Positions 27,744-36,691 of a stretch of 64,000 nt of DNA are shown here, piece by piece. The notes beneath the pieces were generated by a model. The model ran no database searches. It was given only the letters and a program-made list of their open reading frames with translations, and was not told where the DNA came from. Position 1 is the stretch's first letter; every line of letters starts with the position of its first letter. Source of the DNA: Burkholderiales bacterium RIFCSPHIGHO2_12_FULL_63_20. Its GTDB lineage: Bacteria; Pseudomonadota; Gammaproteobacteria; Burkholderiales; Burkholderiaceae_C. Both the position numbers and the translations under genes were made by a program. The DNA lies in NCBI GenBank assembly GCA_001770775.1, contig MESA01000034.1:91628-155627 (forward strand), given 5' to 3'.

Positions 27744-29633
27744 TCAGTTGCCGCCGCTGGCGTACATCGCGTCGATCAGGGCGCGTTGCCGCTCCATCAC
27801 CACCTTGCGCTTGACCTTCAGGGTGGGCGTCAACTCGCCCTTCTCCACGGTGAGGGTGGTCGGCAAGATGGTGAACTTGCGAACCTGACACACCCGTGTC
27901 AGCTTGGCATTGACACGGTCGATCTCGGCCTGCACCTCCTTCAACACCGTCGGGTGCGTGTGCAGATCGGCTGTGGTCGGCACCTTGGCGCTGCGGGCAA
28001 ACGCCGCCAGGGCGGCTGTATCCAGGGTCACCAGGGCCGTGAGGTAGTTGTGGCCGTCGCCGCACACCACGGCATGTTCGATCAGGTGGGTGTCCATCAG
28101 CGAGGCTTCGATGTTGCCCGGTGAGATGTTCTTGCCGCCCGAGGTGATGATCAGGTCCTTCTTGCGACCGGTGATGTAGACGTAGCCGTCTGCGTCCACC
28201 CGCCCCAGGTCGCCCGTGAGCAGCCAGTCGCCTTGCATGGTCTCGGCCGTCGCTTCGGGCTGACCCATATAGCCCTTGAAGACGTTGGGGCCGCGCACCA
28301 GCAACTCGCCGTCTTCGGCCACCATGATCTCCATGCCCGGAATCACCTTGCCGACCGACCCCATGCGCGTGGCACCGTCCAGGTTCATGGTGGAGGGGCC
28401 GCTGACCTCGGATTGACCATAGAGCTCACGCACGACCAGGTCCAGGCCCGTGAAGAACTTCAGGCTCTCCGGGGCGATGGGAGCCGCACCGGAGCTCAGG
28501 ATGCGTGCATGCTGAAAGCCCAGCGCCTCATGCACCTTGCGGTAAATAAGACGCTTGGCCAGCGCTTTCTGCCATGACAGCCAGGGGCCCACAGGCCGCC
28601 CGGCCAGATCGCGTTCATGCCATGCACGCCCCACCCGCAGCGCCCAGCGTGCCATGTGGGCTTTGAAGCCGGTGGCGCCCGCCAGTTTGGTTTCGATGGC
28701 CGCCTGCATCTTCTCCCACACGCGGGGCACACCGAAGAACACCGTGGGCTTGACCTCCTTCAGGTGGTCGCCCAGCGACTCCATGCTGCTCGCGTAATAC
28801 AGCTGAAAGCCCGCATGGGCCTGGTTGTGCATGCTGCCCATCTGTTCGGCGGCGTGGGCCATGGGCAGATAGGAGATCAGCCGCTCGTTTTCGTCAGCGT
28901 CGCAGATCTGGACCATGGTCCTGGCCATCCACCACAGATTGCCCTGGCTCAGGGCCACCGCCTTCGACGGACCCGTGGTGCCTGAGGTGTAGATCAGGGT
29001 GCCAATGTCATCGGGGCGGAGCTCGGCCATGCGCGAGTCCAGCACTTCGTCCGACACGGACTGGGATGCGGCCAAAAAACCCGACCAGGGCAACTGCGGC
29101 AACGTACAGTCTGCATTGCCCGGCTCTGATTTGAACGTCACGACCTGACGCAGGTAGGGGATGCGGTCTGCGCAAGCCTGCACGCTGCCCAGGCGGTCGT
29201 GGTTCTCCACCATCAGCACCTTGGCCTTGGAGTGGTTGAGCACATAGGCCACGTCGTCCACCGAACTGGTCCAGTAGATACCAGCGGGCTTGGCGCCGAT
29301 CGACATGGCAGCAAAGGCCGTGACGGCCCACTCTGGGCGGTTGAAACTCAGAATAGCGACAGCGTCACCGCGCTGTACACCCAGGCTGATGAGCGCGCGT
29401 GCGGCCTCGCGCACTTGCTGACCATATTCACGCCAGGAGGTCCCCTCCCAGCGCTCGGAACCGCGTACAAAATAGGCCGGACGATCTCCCAGGCGGGCGG
29501 CGGTGCGCTGCAGTGTCACCGGAGGCGGGACAAAGCCCGCCATGGGATCCACCCGAACACTCGCCCTCGCGTCTGATGCGTATGCCTGTCGCATGGTCGG
29601 TGAGTGGGGTGGAATCGATTCGGAACGGGCCAC
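27744..29633 (-). CDS. AMP-dependent long-chain acyl-CoA synthetase (FadD15/FAA1-type)
   Basis: A 629-residue adenylate-forming enzyme. The P-loop YTSGTTGPSKAVALS (about 213-227), YLPMAHAAEQ, the ELYGQSEVSGPS region and the hinge/A8 GDLGRVDADGYVYITGRKKD are intact. The lysine-bearing tail KRKVVMERQ closes it. It belongs to the long-chain FAA1 branch (COG1022) rather than E. coli FadD. It would activate fatty acids for degradation or lipid recycling. GTG 29633 is chosen because AGGAG lies 7 bp upstream; an ATG at 29594 has no ribosome site. The exact substrate is unknown. Confidence 0.9.
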   Translation of the reverse strand: MARSESIPPHSPTMRQAYASDARASVRVDPMAGFVPPPVTLQRTAARLGDRPAYFVRGSERWEGTSWREYGQQVREAARALISLGVQRGDAVAILSFNRPEWAVTAFAAMSIGAKPAGIYWTSSVDDVAYVLNHSKAKVLMVENHDRLGSVQACADRIPYLRQVVTFKSEPGNADCTLPQLPWSGFLAASQSVSDEVLDSRMAELRPDDIGTLIYTSGTTGPSKAVALSQGNLWWMARTMVQICDADENERLISYLPMAHAAEQMGSMHNQAHAGFQLYYASSMESLGDHLKEVKPTVFFGVPRVWEKMQAAIETKLAGATGFKAHMARWALRVGRAWHERDLAGRPVGPWLSWQKALAKRLIYRKVHEALGFQHARILSSGAAPIAPESLKFFTGLDLVVRELYGQSEVSGPSTMNLDGATRMGSVGKVIPGMEIMVAEDGELLVRGPNVFKGYMGQPEATAETMQGDWLLTGDLGRVDADGYVYITGRKKDLIITSGGKNISPGNIEASLMDTHLIEHAVVCGDGHNYLTALVTLDTAALAAFARSAKVPTTADLHTHPTVLKEVQAEIDRVNAKLTRVCQVRKFTILPTTLTVEKGELTPTLKVKRKVVMERQRALIDAMYASGGN

Positions 29634-29741
29634 GCAGGTCTCCTATGGTTTTGTTCATTAAAGTCCATGGTGACGTAAGCGTCAACCGTCTATCCAATAG
29701 GTGAAACCCTTTGCTTGGGCAGCTTTGGGGGCGCCGAAACG

Positions 29742-29766
29742 AAAAAGCCCGGCCAAGGCCGGGCTT
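29742..29766 (-). terminator. Intrinsic terminator of rne
   Basis: A perfect 10-bp stem, AAGCCCGGCC (29745-29754) with GGCCGGGCTT (29757-29766), and on the minus strand a TTTTT run (29742-29746). It lies 37 bases past the rne stop and is the cleanest terminator in the window. Confidence 0.88.
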
Positions 29767-29802
29767 CGGGTGATCAGGGGCGCACCCCTGTCAGTCCTGG
29801 TG

Positions 29803-32739
29803 TCAGACGGAGGTCGCGTCCTCGAACGGGAGGGCCAAGTCCTTCAGGTCCTTGCGGGTCTCGACCAGAATCAACGGGCCGTCGTCCTGCACCACCACGG
29901 GCTTGCGCTCGCGTGGCACGTGAACCGGCTTGGGCTCGTTGGCAATGGCTTCCTGAACAGCGCGGATCTTGTCGGCATCCGAGTTCACCCATTCCAGGCC
30001 GGCATTGCGGGCAATGGCTTCCAGGTCGGGCAGGGACAACACAAAAGGTGCGGCCACGGCTGTTGGCGCGGTTTCCGCAACCACGACCGGTTCGGCAGCA
30101 GGCGCCACGCTGGCTTCAATGGGCTGGGCCACGGGCTGGACCTTGGCCTCGGTGCTGACGGCGGCTGCGGGGGCAGCCTCCACAGGCGCGCTGACCTGAG
30201 CCACTTCGGTGCTGATCACTGGCGTTTCGACAGACGCGACAGGAGCGATGGCGGCCGCCACCGGGGTGGCTGGCTGCTCGGTCACATCGCTGCGCACGCT
30301 GTCCACGTCGCGGTCTGCGCCTTCAGTGCGTGGGGCACGCTCACCCCGGTTACGATCGCGGCCACCACGACGACGGCGTTCGCCTTCGGCAGGCTCACCA
30401 TCCACGTTGGGCTGGGTGTTGACGCTGGTCGCTTCTTCACCCTCGGTGGCTGAGGCTTCCGGTGCGTTCAGGGCGTCCACTTGCGCCTGGGCTTCGTCGC
30501 GGTCTGCGCGACCACGGCCACCACGGCGGCGGCGGCGGCCATTCTCGCGCTCCGCTTCGGCGGCTGCAACGGCCTCGGCGCTGCCTGGTTCGGCAGCCAG
30601 TGCCAGGACTTGAGCCTCGGCGGCGATGGCTTCGCGGTTGATCGGGGTGCGTTCACCGTTGCGTTCACCACCACGGCCACCGCGACCGCGGCGACCTTCG
30701 CGGGCGCCTTCGTCCGAACGAGGCGTCTCGTTGCCACCTTCGGCATTCACCGGGCGGTCTTCACGCGGCGGGCGACGACCTTGGCGGCCTTCACCCTTTT
30801 CGCCGCGCTCGCCACCTTGGCGTTCGCGACGGGCTTCACCGCTGCGCTCACCCCGTTCGGTGCGCTCGCCACGCTCGGCGCGCTCACCACGACGTTGGCC
30901 ATCACGGCGACCACGGCCCTTGCCGGCGTCCTTGGCTTCCTCGACCGGCTTCGCAGCCGGAGCGGCCACGACAGGCTGCGGAGCGGGCGTGTCCATACCG
31001 AACAAGCGCTTGATCCAGCCGAAGAAACCACCCTTGGCTGCCTCGGGGGCCGCTGCGGCCACAGGGGTGTGAACCACGTGCGGAATCTCGACATTGGCTT
31101 CCAGCACAGGCTGGTGCTGCGGCATGGCCATCGGTGCGGGCTGGTCCGGCAGCACACCCTTGATGATGGGCTCCTGCTTGGGCTTGGCCTTCTCGCGACG
31201 GGTGATGCCGACTTCGTCGTCCGGCTCCTCGATCATCGAGTAGCTGGTCTGGATGTTTTCCAGACGCGGATCGTCGTGGCGCAGACGCTCGAGCTTGTAG
31301 TTCGGCGTTTCGATGTGCTTGTTGGGGATCAACAGCACGGTCACGCGTTGCTTGAGCTCGATCTTGGTGATCTCGGTGCGCTTCTCATTGAGCAGGAAGG
31401 AGGTCACTTCCACCGGCACTTGCACGTGCACAGCGGCGGTGTTGTCCTTCATGGACTCTTCCTGGATGATGCGCAGGATCTGCAGTGCCGACGACTCGGT
31501 GTCACGGATGTGGCCGGTGCCGTTGCAACGCGGGCAGGTGATGTGCGAGCCTTCCGACAGGGCCGGGCGCAGACGCTGACGCGACATCTCCAGCAGGCCG
31601 AACTTGCTGATGGTGCTGAACTGCACGCGGGCACGGTCGGTGCGCAGGGCGTCACGCAGGCGCTGCTCCACCTCGCGGCGGTGCTTGCTGTCCTCCATGT
31701 CGATGAAGTCCATGACGATCAGGCCACCCAGGTCGCGCAAGCGCATCTGGCGGGCAATTTCGTCGGCCGCTTCCAGGTTGGTGCGGAAGGCGGTTTCCTC
31801 GATGTCGCTGCCACGGGTGGCGCGCGCCGAGTTCACGTCTACCGACACCAGCGCTTCGGTGTGGTCGATCACGATGGCGCCGCCCGAGGGCAGGTTGACC
31901 GTGCGGCTGAAGGCCGTTTCGATCTGGTGCTCAATCTGGAAGCGGGCGAACAGCGCCGCATCGTCACGGTAACGCTTCACGCGGTTGGCCGTGTCGGGCA
32001 TGACGTGCAGCATGAACTGCTTGGCCTGCTCGTAGATGTCGTCCGTGTCGATCAGGATCTCGCCGATGTCGGCGGTGAAGTAGTCGCGGATGGCGCGGAT
32101 GACCAGCGAGGACTCCTGATAGATCAGGTAGGCACCCTTGCCGGCGCCCGAGGCGTCGTCAATGGCCGTCCACAGCTTGAGCATGTAGTTCAGGTCCCAC
32201 TGCAGCTCGGCCGGCGTGCGACCGATGCCGGCGGTGCGGGCGATCAGGCTCATCCCCTTCGGGTACTCGAGCTGGTCCATCGCCTCTTTGAGCTCTTCAC
32301 GCTCGTCACCCTCGATGCGACGGCTCACGCCACCGCCACGGGGGTTGTTGGGCATCAGCACGAGATAACGGCCGGCCAGTGAGACGAAGGTGGTCAGGGC
32401 CGCGCCCTTGTTGCCGCGCTCTTCTTTTTCGACCTGGACCAGCAGCTCCTGGCCTTCCTTGATCACGTCCTGGATGCGGGCCGAGCGAACCTCGACCCCT
32501 TCCTTGAAATACTGGCGCGAGATTTCCTTGAAGGGCAGGAAACCATGGCGCTCTTCGCCGTAATCGACGAAGCACGCTTCCAGGGAGGGTTCGACGCGGG
32601 TGACGACCGCTTTGTAGATATTGCCCTTGCGTTGTTCACGCCCTTCGATTTCGGTTTCGAAGTCGAGCAGTTTTTGTCCGTCAACAATGGCCAGGCGCCG
32701 TTCTTCGGGCTGCGTGGCGTTGATCAGCATGCGCTTCAT
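29803..32739 (-). CDS. rne: Ribonuclease E
   Basis: A 978-residue RNase E/G protein. The catalytic half has an S1 domain (about 36-118), metal-binding D301 (VSVDVNS) and D344 (VMDFIDMED), and the Zn-link CPRCNGTG (C402, C405) used for tetramer contacts. Residues from about 560 onward are low complexity: repeated GGRGG, RGERTERGERS and RRRRGGRGR stretches, then an Ala/Val/Pro-rich tail. This is the degradosome scaffold half, where RNA helicase and PNPase bind in relatives. ATG 32739 follows GGAG; an upstream frame of 20 codons is rejected. A 704-bp structured region lies upstream. Confidence 0.96.
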   Translation of the reverse strand: MKRMLINATQPEERRLAIVDGQKLLDFETEIEGREQRKGNIYKAVVTRVEPSLEACFVDYGEERHGFLPFKEISRQYFKEGVEVRSARIQDVIKEGQELLVQVEKEERGNKGAALTTFVSLAGRYLVLMPNNPRGGGVSRRIEGDEREELKEAMDQLEYPKGMSLIARTAGIGRTPAELQWDLNYMLKLWTAIDDASGAGKGAYLIYQESSLVIRAIRDYFTADIGEILIDTDDIYEQAKQFMLHVMPDTANRVKRYRDDAALFARFQIEHQIETAFSRTVNLPSGGAIVIDHTEALVSVDVNSARATRGSDIEETAFRTNLEAADEIARQMRLRDLGGLIVMDFIDMEDSKHRREVEQRLRDALRTDRARVQFSTISKFGLLEMSRQRLRPALSEGSHITCPRCNGTGHIRDTESSALQILRIIQEESMKDNTAAVHVQVPVEVTSFLLNEKRTEITKIELKQRVTVLLIPNKHIETPNYKLERLRHDDPRLENIQTSYSMIEEPDDEVGITRREKAKPKQEPIIKGVLPDQPAPMAMPQHQPVLEANVEIPHVVHTPVAAAAPEAAKGGFFGWIKRLFGMDTPAPQPVVAAPAAKPVEEAKDAGKGRGRRDGQRRGERAERGERTERGERSGEARRERQGGERGEKGEGRQGRRPPREDRPVNAEGGNETPRSDEGAREGRRGRGGRGGERNGERTPINREAIAAEAQVLALAAEPGSAEAVAAAEAERENGRRRRRGGRGRADRDEAQAQVDALNAPEASATEGEEATSVNTQPNVDGEPAEGERRRRGGRDRNRGERAPRTEGADRDVDSVRSDVTEQPATPVAAAIAPVASVETPVISTEVAQVSAPVEAAPAAAVSTEAKVQPVAQPIEASVAPAAEPVVVAETAPTAVAAPFVLSLPDLEAIARNAGLEWVNSDADKIRAVQEAIANEPKPVHVPRERKPVVVQDDGPLILVETRKDLKDLALPFEDATSV

Positions 32740-33054
32740 GTGTTCTCCACAATTCAAGCGAGGCCTGACCGGGATGGCGCCGGACAAACCTCGACTCACC
32801 CCTGACCCAAAGGCCAGAGGCAGCTTTCATGCACGAGCAACGAGCTTGAACCGTGAAGGAATTGCCTGGGGCTGACAGGACGCGAGAGGCGTCAGGACAG
32901 CAGGGGCGCGCGCGCCGAGACTTGGACACGGGCCTGCCGCCACCCAGGCCCATCCAGACAGGCGAGCGCGATGCGCGCTGCGGTCGGCTGGATGAGGAGG
33001 AGGGGGGCAGGGGACGCAGCCAGCTCCTTGTCGCGGTTCACCCAATGCGGCGCT

Positions 33055-33079
33055 CCTTCTTCCATCCAATGGAAGAAGG
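33055..33079 (-). promoter_or_regulatory. Perfect 11-bp hairpin in the putative rne leader
   Basis: CCTTCTTCCAT (33055-33065) and ATGGAAGAAGG (33069-33079) pair completely with a 3-nt loop. It would lie about 315-340 nt before the rne start codon if the leader extends that far. A role as an RNase E feedback site is inferred from E. coli, not shown here. Confidence 0.45.
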
Positions 33080-33252
33080 CCGGCACAAAGGCGAGGCGAT
33101 TGAGAAGCTGAATGGGCCAGGACACGTGGGCAGTCACTCGACGCAGACCCCAGCGCGACTTCGGTGACATGTCACCGTTGCATCGCTGGAATCCGGAAAA
33201 CCTTGAATTGGGGTTCGATCTACGTTGGCTCTGACAACCTTGACCATGAGGC

Positions 33253-33275
33253 AAAACCACACCTTGGGTGGTTTT
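33253..33275. terminator. Bidirectional terminator-like hairpin between rne and rluC
   Basis: AAAACCAC (33253-33260) and GTGGTTTT (33268-33275) with a 7-nt loop give A-tract/T-tract flanks on both strands. No annotated gene ends here, so either it ends an unannotated short transcript or acts as an attenuator in the rne leader. Confidence 0.45.
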
Positions 33276-33443
33276 CTCCGGCAAATCAGGGTTGTTGCAT
33301 CACCATCAATTGGCGGGACACCCCGCCGGGCTTTGTCATGCAGCGCCACCAGTTCGGCTCGAAAGGTAAAATGCCGTCTGGTCTTGCCTGTTGGTTGTCG
33401 CTGATACCGCACAAGCCATATCAACACACAACGAATTCACAAC

Positions 33444-34601
33444 GTGGCCAAGACCATTATAGGTGCGAAAAACACATCCCGACCGGCAGGGAAAACCTCC
33501 GGCAAACCATCCTCGCGCCCCGTGCGCCAAGGGGTGAGGGTGCAGGTGGCGTCCACGCCGGTTGTCGCAGTCCGTGCGCCTGCGGTCGAGGTGCCGGCGG
33601 CCGTGCAACGCCTCACGATTGACGAGGGCAGCGTCGGGCAGCGGCTCGACAACTTCCTCATCAAGGTGCTCAAGGGCGCGCCCAAGACCCTGGTCTACCG
33701 CATCATCCGCAGCGGCGAGGTGCGGGTCAACAAGGGCCGGGCGGCGGCCGACACCCGACTGGAGATGGGCGATGAGGTGCGCGTGCCCCCCTTGCGCCTG
33801 ACGGAAAAGAGCGACGAGCATGCCGCCGCCGTGCCCGCGCGCGAGTTCCCCGTGTTGTTTGAAGACGATGCGGTGCTGGCGATCAACAAGCCGGCTGGCG
33901 TGGCCGTGCATGGCGGCAGCGGGGTCAGTTTCGGCGTGATCGAGCAATTGCGCCGCGCCCGACCCCAGGCCCGTTTCCTGGAGCTGGTGCACCGCCTCGA
34001 CAAGGAAACATCCGGCATCTTGCTGGTGGCCAAAAAGCGCAGTGCGCTGACCACCTTGCAGGACGTGTTCCGCAACCGTCAGGTGCAAAAGACCTACGCT
34101 GCCCTGGTGATCGGCGACTGGCCCGCCTCGCGCAAGGTCATTGACGTGGCGCTGCACAAGTTCCTCACCCCCGAGGGTGAGCGTCGCGTCATGGCCGTCA
34201 AGGACGATGATGAAGGTCGGCGCTCCATCAGTCTGGTGCACGTCGTGCAGCGCTACGCGCAGTTCAGTTTGCTGGACGTCACCATCAAGACGGGGCGCAC
34301 CCACCAGATCCGGGTGCACCTGCAGCACGAGGGTCACCCCATCGTGGGTGACGACAAATATGGCGACTTTGCCTTGAACAAGGCTCTGGGGCGCGGCGGC
34401 GTCAACGAGACGATCAAGGGCGTGGAACGCCGCCAGTTGCCTGAGGGGCGCTTTGCGCGCATGTTCCTGCATGCACGCTACTTGCGCATCGATCATCCCG
34501 TCACGGGCGAGCCGCTGACCTTGGAAGCCCCGCTGCCGGCCGACTGCGCACAGTTGCTGGCGGCGTTGACGCCGCTTGACCCCGCCTCTGCGAAAGCTTG
34601 A
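33444..34601 (+). CDS. rluC: 23S rRNA pseudouridine synthase RluC
   Basis: A protein of up to 385 residues. An S4 domain (about 66-120) is followed by a RluA-type catalytic domain with the active Asp in LVHRLDKETSG (D186). Further motifs are INKPAGVAVHGG, KTYAALV and GRTHQIRVHLQHEGHP. RluC modifies U955, U2504 and U2580 of 23S rRNA in E. coli. A basic N-terminal extension of about 55 residues precedes the S4 domain. GTG 33444 is the only start available before it and has no SD, so the true start is uncertain. Location opposite rne is typical for betaproteobacteria. Confidence 0.92.
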   Translation: MAKTIIGAKNTSRPAGKTSGKPSSRPVRQGVRVQVASTPVVAVRAPAVEVPAAVQRLTIDEGSVGQRLDNFLIKVLKGAPKTLVYRIIRSGEVRVNKGRAAADTRLEMGDEVRVPPLRLTEKSDEHAAAVPAREFPVLFEDDAVLAINKPAGVAVHGGSGVSFGVIEQLRRARPQARFLELVHRLDKETSGILLVAKKRSALTTLQDVFRNRQVQKTYAALVIGDWPASRKVIDVALHKFLTPEGERRVMAVKDDDEGRRSISLVHVVQRYAQFSLLDVTIKTGRTHQIRVHLQHEGHPIVGDDKYGDFALNKALGRGGVNETIKGVERRQLPEGRFARMFLHARYLRIDHPVTGEPLTLEAPLPADCAQLLAALTPLDPASAKA

Positions 34602-34603
34602 TC

Positions 34604-35287
34604 ATGAACTTTTCTGATGATGGTGACCTGCGTCCTCGTGCCTACGACCTGATCGTCTTCGATTGGGACGGCACGCTGTTTGACTCCACCGCGCTGATTG
34701 CCCGGTCAATCCAGCTGGCCTGTGAAGACATGGGCCTGCCGGTGCCGGCGCGTCACGAGGCGGCCTACGTCATCGGCCTGGGCCTGCACGATGCCTTGGC
34801 CCATGTGGCCCCCACCTTGCCCGCTGACCAAGTGCCCGCCATGGGGCAGCGTTACCGTCACCATTATTTCCGTCAGCAAGGCGAATTGAGCCTGTTCGAC
34901 GGCACGGTCGAGCTGTTGCAGGCACTCAAGGCGCGCCACCACTGGTTGGCGGTCGCCACGGGCAAGAGCCGTCAGGGTCTCAACGAAGCCCTCACCCACG
35001 TCGAGCTGCGGGGCATGTTCGATGGCACCCGCACGGCCGACGAAACTGCTTCCAAGCCTCATCCTCTGATGTTGCAGGAGCTGATGGCCGAATTCGGCGT
35101 CGACCCGGAGCGCACCCTGATGATCGGCGATACCACCCACGATCTGCAGCTGGCGCTCAACGCGGGCACGCACAGTGTGGCGGTCAGCTATGGCGCGCAT
35201 GAGCCGGCTGCTTTTGCTGACTACCCCACCCGGTTTGTGGCCCATTCGACGGCTGACCTGCACGACTGGTTGTTGCGGCATGCCTGA
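34604..35287 (+). CDS. HAD-family hydrolase, phosphoglycolate phosphatase-like
   Basis: A 227-residue HAD hydrolase. Motif I is DWDGTLFDST, motif II VATGKS, and motifs III/IV TASKPHPLM and MIGDTTHDLQLALNAG. A helical cap lies between motifs I and II, as in Gph. It probably dephosphorylates a small sugar phosphate such as phosphoglycolate; specificity is inferred. It starts 2 bp after the rluC stop and overlaps the Rieske gene by 8 nt, so the three genes are coupled. Confidence 0.88.
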   Translation: MNFSDDGDLRPRAYDLIVFDWDGTLFDSTALIARSIQLACEDMGLPVPARHEAAYVIGLGLHDALAHVAPTLPADQVPAMGQRYRHHYFRQQGELSLFDGTVELLQALKARHHWLAVATGKSRQGLNEALTHVELRGMFDGTRTADETASKPHPLMLQELMAEFGVDPERTLMIGDTTHDLQLALNAGTHSVAVSYGAHEPAAFADYPTRFVAHSTADLHDWLLRHA

Positions 35288-35657
35288 GCTGCAACGCGAG
35301 CCTCAAGCACTGTGCGCATCTGCCGATTTGCAAGAGCGCGGTGACGCGGTGATGTTCGAGGTGCTTGTGGATGGGAAGCCCGTGTCCGCCTTTGCCGTGC
35401 GGTACAACACGGTCGCCGTGGCTTACCTGAACCGCTGCGCCCACCTGCCGGCCGAGATGGACTGGCAGCCCGGTCAATTCTGGGATCTGGATAAGCGGTT
35501 CATCGTCTGTGCGATGCATGGCGCACTGTACGATCCACCCCAGGGCCGGTGCGTCATGGGCCCTTGCCGTGGCGCTCATCTGACCCCTATTCCCCTGACC
35601 GAGGAAGAGGGTCGGGTCTGTTGGTATCCTTCTGAGCGGTTGCAGCCGGTCTTCTGA
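35280..35657 (+). CDS. Rieske [2Fe-2S] domain protein
   Basis: A 125-residue soluble protein consisting of a Rieske domain. The cluster ligands are in NRCAHLPAEMDW (C-x-H) and FIVCAMHGALYDP (C-x2-H), spaced as in ferredoxin-type Rieske proteins. It begins inside the end of the phosphatase gene (8-nt overlap) and precedes sppA, a gene order usual in Burkholderiales. Its partner oxidoreductase is not encoded nearby, so its role is unknown. A simple electron carrier is the likely guess. Confidence 0.88.
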   Translation: MPELQREPQALCASADLQERGDAVMFEVLVDGKPVSAFAVRYNTVAVAYLNRCAHLPAEMDWQPGQFWDLDKRFIVCAMHGALYDPPQGRCVMGPCRGAHLTPIPLTEEEGRVCWYPSERLQPVF

Positions 35658-35704
35658 CCCCAGTTGTCGCTTGACGCGTTTCTTTTTCCTTTTCGGGCCC
35701 CTTC

Positions 35705-36664
35705 ATGAGCGCAGACGATCCCCGTATCCCGGATTTGCCCACGACAACTGAGAACGCCTTGTTGACGCAGTTCGCGCGTGCCTACCTGCGGCAGCAGCGC
35801 AGCGAACAGCGCTGGCGTTGGTTCTGGCGCCTGGTGTGGCTGTTTGTTGCGGCGTCGATCATCTGGGGCACTATCCAAACAGTGCCGTCGGCCAAGGCGC
35901 CGGTGACCGCCCACACCGCGCTGGTCGAGGTGCGGGGCGTCATCGCCACCGATGCCGAGGCCAACGCCGACAACCTCATGGCGGCCCTGCGCAGTGCGTT
36001 TGAAGACCACGGTGCCCGCGCCGTGATCTTGCGCATCAACTCGCCTGGCGGTAGCCCGGTGCAGGCCGGTCTGGTTCATGACGAAATCGTGCGACTCAAG
36101 GCCCTGCACAAGAAGAAGATTTACGCCGTTTGCGAAGAGATGTGCGCCTCGGCCGCTTACTACATTGCCGCCGCTGCCGATCAGGTGGTGGTGGACAAGG
36201 CCTCGCTTGTGGGCTCCATCGGTGTCCTCATGGACGGGTTTGGTTTCACGGGTGTCATGGAGAAGATCGGCGTCGAGCGCCGTCTGATGACCTCGGGGTC
36301 GAACAAAGGCATGCTGGATCCGTTCTCGCCACGCGATCCCGTTCAGGAGACCTATGCGCAGGCCATGCTGGACCAGATTCACCAGCAGTTCATCTCGGTC
36401 GTCAAGAGCGGCCGCGGCAAGCGGCTCAAGGACAATCCGGAGTTGTTCAGCGGCTTGTTCTGGAACGGGGAGCAGGCAGTCAGCCTGGGTTTGGCAGACC
36501 GGCTGGGTAGCCTTGATCAGATTGCCCGCGACGAGGTGAAGGCCGAAGACATCATCGACTACACCCAGAAAGAAAACCTGGCCGAGCGTCTGGCCAAGCG
36601 ATTCGGCGCCGCCATTGGGGCAGGTGCTGTGCAGGCGATGCGGGAATCGGTCAACATCCGATGA
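35705..36664 (+). CDS. sppA: Signal peptide peptidase SppA/SohB-type (S49)
   Basis: A 319-residue S49 peptidase of the short type. One N-terminal membrane helix (about 41-58) anchors it with the catalytic part outside. The nucleophile is S149 in MCASAAYYIAAAAD and the general base K201 in GSNKGMLDPF; the INSPGGSPV oxyanion region is at 111-119. It digests cleaved signal peptides, matching the LepB product. The convergent HDOD gene begins after 27 bp. No SD is evident before ATG 35705. Confidence 0.92.
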   Translation: MSADDPRIPDLPTTTENALLTQFARAYLRQQRSEQRWRWFWRLVWLFVAASIIWGTIQTVPSAKAPVTAHTALVEVRGVIATDAEANADNLMAALRSAFEDHGARAVILRINSPGGSPVQAGLVHDEIVRLKALHKKKIYAVCEEMCASAAYYIAAAADQVVVDKASLVGSIGVLMDGFGFTGVMEKIGVERRLMTSGSNKGMLDPFSPRDPVQETYAQAMLDQIHQQFISVVKSGRGKRLKDNPELFSGLFWNGEQAVSLGLADRLGSLDQIARDEVKAEDIIDYTQKENLAERLAKRFGAAIGAGAVQAMRESVNIR

Positions 36665-36691
36665 TCCTGCCTGCCCGGCCTGTGTAGCGGC

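Larger units (their letters stand above)
32740..33443. other. 704-bp rne-rluC divergent intergenic region rich in RNA structure
   Basis: I see no convincing gene here. A 130-codon minus-strand frame (32892-33284) exists but lacks recognisable similarity and crosses the hairpins. The minus strand is the likely long rne leader, as RNase E autoregulates through its 5' UTR in enterobacteria. Stems seen: GACGC/GCGTC (32879-32893), GGGCCTG/CAGGCCC (32930-32951), an 11-bp hairpin (33055-33079), AAAACCAC/GTGGTTTT (33253-33275) and GGCGGG/CCCGCC (33312-33327). A weak promoter for rluC may be TTGTCG (33395-33400) with TATCAA (33419-33424). Confidence 0.55.

Noticed and set aside
26533-28065. 510-codon minus-strand open frame across nagZ and the acyl-CoA synthetase end
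   Set aside because: It overlaps two conserved genes and shows no domain.
30481-32382. 633-codon plus-strand open frame inside rne
   Set aside because: Antisense to the RNase E coding region, repeat-like Ala/Thr composition mirrors the Arg/Gly repeats on the real strand.
32892-33284. 130-codon minus-strand frame in the rne-rluC gap
   Set aside because: No recognisable domain, and it runs through the perfect hairpins. More likely non-coding leader, though I cannot exclude a short leader peptide.
33333-33372. Promoter TTGTCA/TAAAAT before rluC
   Set aside because: The two boxes are 28 bp apart, too far for a sigma-70 promoter.
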